NCBI GenBank assembly: GCA_964583185.1
Contig: CAZOVL010000020.1
Location: 1 to 35,887 of the forward strand
DNA length: 35,887 nucleotides
Reading direction: 5' to 3'
Origin: Bacteroides_E sp964583185
Lineage (GTDB): Bacteria > Bacteroidota > Bacteroidia > Bacteroidales > Bacteroidaceae
The position numbers and the translations under genes are program-made. Positions 33,718 through 35,887 of the stretch are shown here, in pieces. The notes beneath the pieces are model-generated. The model searched no databases. It was not told the origin of the DNA and saw nothing but the letters and a program-made list of their open reading frames with translations. Position 1 is the stretch's first letter. The number at the start of each line of letters is the position of its first letter.

Positions 33718-35887
33718 TTATTGATACCCATCTATTAGCGATACTATTTTCAACTGTTTCTTAAATTCAGATTCATTCAAGTTTGTTCTTACGTGGATCA
33801 TATAATCCTTATCAGGCAGCATATCAAAGTAATTATTACTAAAGAAATTATCTATTCCTTCTATTGACAGAAAGACTGCACGAGCGAATTTGTTGGTTCT
33901 TAAATTTAGATTAAAACCATCTTTAGCTTTTTCAATGGATCTACCTATCTTCGCTTTAGAGAAATCCAAGTTTTTGGGTTGGTTAAAGAAATAGTTATTC
34001 GAGTATGTATTATAATTCGTATCCTGAAAGCTTACATGTAGGACGATTTTACTTCTATCTAGTTTTGATAGGAATGATTCTATTTTCTTTGAATATACAA
34101 TTGCACTGGTATTTTCCAAGACTTCTATATCTTCTGACTCTTCATTAACCAGTTTCCCTTCTAGACTATAAACCTCTATTTTTAACTGACCTCTAACTTT
34201 CTCTTGTCTATCAGAAACTAGATAAATATTTAATTTTCCATTTTCTTCAATTGGAGAGAGTAATAGATCTTTATAGGCCTCACGTGCAAAATAATGTTGA
34301 GCCTTCCAACGTCCATAATAGTCACGACTAGACCAAGAAGCTACCGGCCAACAATCATTATGTTGCCAAAACAAAGTTCCCATACAATATGGCATAGCTC
34401 TCCTGTGGGCTTCTATTGCTATCTTAATTGCATCGCCCTGCAACACCTGATTCATATAAAGGAATGCTTCAAAATCTTTTGGTGTTTGATATTCTTTCAG
34501 CAAATACTCTTCAATTAACTCGTTTGCATAAGATCCTGCACGCTGATGCTCCATCATAACTTCAGAAGTAATTTTCCAATCTTCAGGGTTTGGTGCATAC
34601 TGCTTTACTGATTCAAATTCAGGAAATGATTGAAAGCCATATTCACTAAAAAATCTACTTTTCTCCAAATTGTATTGTGCAATAGGTTCTCTACCATGCC
34701 ACACACCCCAATAATGCTTATCTCCATTTTCACTATCACATCCTTGACCAGGTAGTCCATAAGGAGAAGATGGCCAATAGCGTATTCCTGGAGCATATAG
34801 TTCAACCATATCGGGCAACAATTTGTGGAATAAATCTGTATATTGCTTCCACATTACACGAGCATATTCCGGATTTTGTTTTGCATAATCTTCCTTTCTA
34901 CCCCAACCAAACCATCCATCATAGGCCTCATTATTTCCACACCAAATTGAAATAGATGGATGATTACGTAAACGTTTAATATTATCTATCGCCTCATGTT
35001 TAACACTTTCAAGGAAATGCCCTTCGGAAGGATACATACTACAAGCGAACATAAAATCTTGCCAAACCATAATGCCATGCTCATCGCACAAATCATAAAA
35101 AACATCTTCTTCATATGTTCCACCTCCCCATACTCGAAGCATATTCATATTTGTATTCTTGGCATCTAATACAGCCTTTTCTAATGTTTCATAAGTTACT
35201 CTAGGTAGAAAGTTATCGCTAGGAATATAGTTTGCTCCTTTTGCGAACACTTTTATTCCATTCAAAACAAAGTAAAAGGAGGTTCCATACTCATCTGGCT
35301 CATTAACCACTTCGATGGAACGAAGACCTATACGGGTCTCTTTTTTATCAGATATTTTATTATTTACCAAGATTTCTGTTTCAAACTCATACATATTTGG
35401 TTCTCCCAATCCATTGGACCACCACAACTTGGGTTCTTGAATATCACAATCAATTATTAAGTTATTCAAACCTTTATTTAGTATAAAGTCTTTTTCTGCA
35501 TATACTTGACCTGTTTTTTTTTCTTTAATCTTAATGCTAACCTTTTTATTGTCTTCTGATGACAATAATTCAGTGACTACACTGATTTTTGCAATGTCAG
35601 TATTCACTTCTTTTTGATGAAAAAACACATCTTCTAATTTCACCTCATCCCAGGCTTCAATATATACAGGACGCCAAATTCCGGACGTAACTAATCTTGG
35701 CCCCCAATCCCATCCATAATGATAACCGGCCTTACGTGCAAATATGCTAACTGTTTTATTAAAGATACCTCCTTGTTGTGATTGATCCGGTCCTGTAGGA
35801 TATTGAAAAGGTAAAGCATCCCACTTGGGAATATCCATTTTGATGGGAGATAAAAACAAGACTTCTAGTTTATTGTCTTTCTCTTTT
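33718..35887 (-). CDS. Glycoside hydrolase family 2 beta-mannosidase (N-terminus outside the window)
   Basis: The reading frame is open to the window edge. The last minus-strand bases continue in frame into NKLEVLFLSPI, so the gene starts beyond 35887 and lacks roughly the first 130-150 residues. The visible part includes AGYHYGWDWGPRLVTSGIW, a beta-mannosidase signature. A central sandwich and a TIM barrel follow. The barrel carries the acid/base glutamate in WCGNNE (codon 34927-34929) and the nucleophile in FFSEYGF (codon 34642-34644). It releases mannose from the non-reducing end of beta-linked mannosides, such as the Man-beta-1,4-GlcNAc core of N-glycans. It leads the visible operon; the esterase gene follows by 15 nt. 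Confidence 0.94.
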   Translation of the reverse strand, partial: KEKDNKLEVLFLSPIKMDIPKWDALPFQYPTGPDQSQQGGIFNKTVSIFARKAGYHYGWDWGPRLVTSGIWRPVYIEAWDEVKLEDVFFHQKEVNTDIAKISVVTELLSSEDNKKVSIKIKEKKTGQVYAEKDFILNKGLNNLIIDCDIQEPKLWWSNGLGEPNMYEFETEILVNNKISDKKETRIGLRSIEVVNEPDEYGTSFYFVLNGIKVFAKGANYIPSDNFLPRVTYETLEKAVLDAKNTNMNMLRVWGGGTYEEDVFYDLCDEHGIMVWQDFMFACSMYPSEGHFLESVKHEAIDNIKRLRNHPSISIWCGNNEAYDGWFGWGRKEDYAKQNPEYARVMWKQYTDLFHKLLPDMVELYAPGIRYWPSSPYGLPGQGCDSENGDKHYWGVWHGREPIAQYNLEKSRFFSEYGFQSFPEFESVKQYAPNPEDWKITSEVMMEHQRAGSYANELIEEYLLKEYQTPKDFEAFLYMNQVLQGDAIKIAIEAHRRAMPYCMGTLFWQHNDCWPVASWSSRDYYGRWKAQHYFAREAYKDLLLSPIEENGKLNIYLVSDRQEKVRGQLKIEVYSLEGKLVNEESEDIEVLENTSAIVYSKKIESFLSKLDRSKIVLHVSFQDTNYNTYSNNYFFNQPKNLDFSKAKIGRSIEKAKDGFNLNLRTNKFARAVFLSIEGIDNFFSNNYFDMLPDKDYMIHVRTNLNESEFKKQLKIVSLIDGYQ

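Overview
The window looks like a chromosomal segment of an AT-rich member of the Bacteroidales (phylum Bacteroidota). The evidence is the SusC/SusD pair, the DUF5683 and DUF3822 proteins, the parA-parB-DUF5683-mltD-rel gene order, and many promoter-like sites of the Bacteroidota type (TTTG about 19 nt upstream of TAnnTTTG). Most genes lack a clear Shine-Dalgarno sequence. I cannot fix the genus.

Layout. (1) 1-6330, plus strand: a parA-parB-DUF5683-mltD operon for chromosome segregation and cell wall turnover, then a bifunctional ppGpp synthetase/hydrolase with its own promoter. (2) 6354-7687, minus strand: an M23 peptidase and a MerR-type regulator, divergent from alaS (7790-10411). (3) 10481-14092: a RecD-like helicase on minus, then a conserved membrane-anchored protein, a DUF3822 protein and rsmD on plus. 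(4) 14198-14276: four near-identical quasi-palindromes at an exact 22-bp period between the convergent rsmD and cls genes. (5) 14337-19261, minus strand: cardiolipin synthase, a large outer-membrane barrel protein with a Gly/Arg-rich tail, and a small four-helix membrane protein. (6) 19412-20687: aroB, then tRNA-Pro(GGG) with a textbook promoter and terminator.

(7) 20690-23930 is an accessory strip behind the tRNA. It holds a small lipoprotein, a small membrane protein, a broken IS982-family transposase (one in-frame stop and one extra base), about 700 nt without a gene, and an outer-membrane barrel protein behind a long leader that contains tiny ORFs. The terminator at the far end closely resembles the tRNA terminator, including part of the loop.

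(8) 24159-35887, minus strand: a polysaccharide utilisation locus read from the right edge leftwards. It encodes a GH2 beta-mannosidase (truncated by the window), a sialate O-acetylesterase-like esterase, a GH92 alpha-mannosidase, SusC and SusD. Together these suggest outer-membrane capture and periplasmic trimming of a mannose-rich glycan, such as an N-glycan or mannoprotein, whose acetyl groups are removed by the esterase. The regulator and any endo-acting enzyme would lie outside the window.

The most unusual signal is the 22-bp-period array at 14198-14276. The accessory strip behind tRNA-Pro is second.
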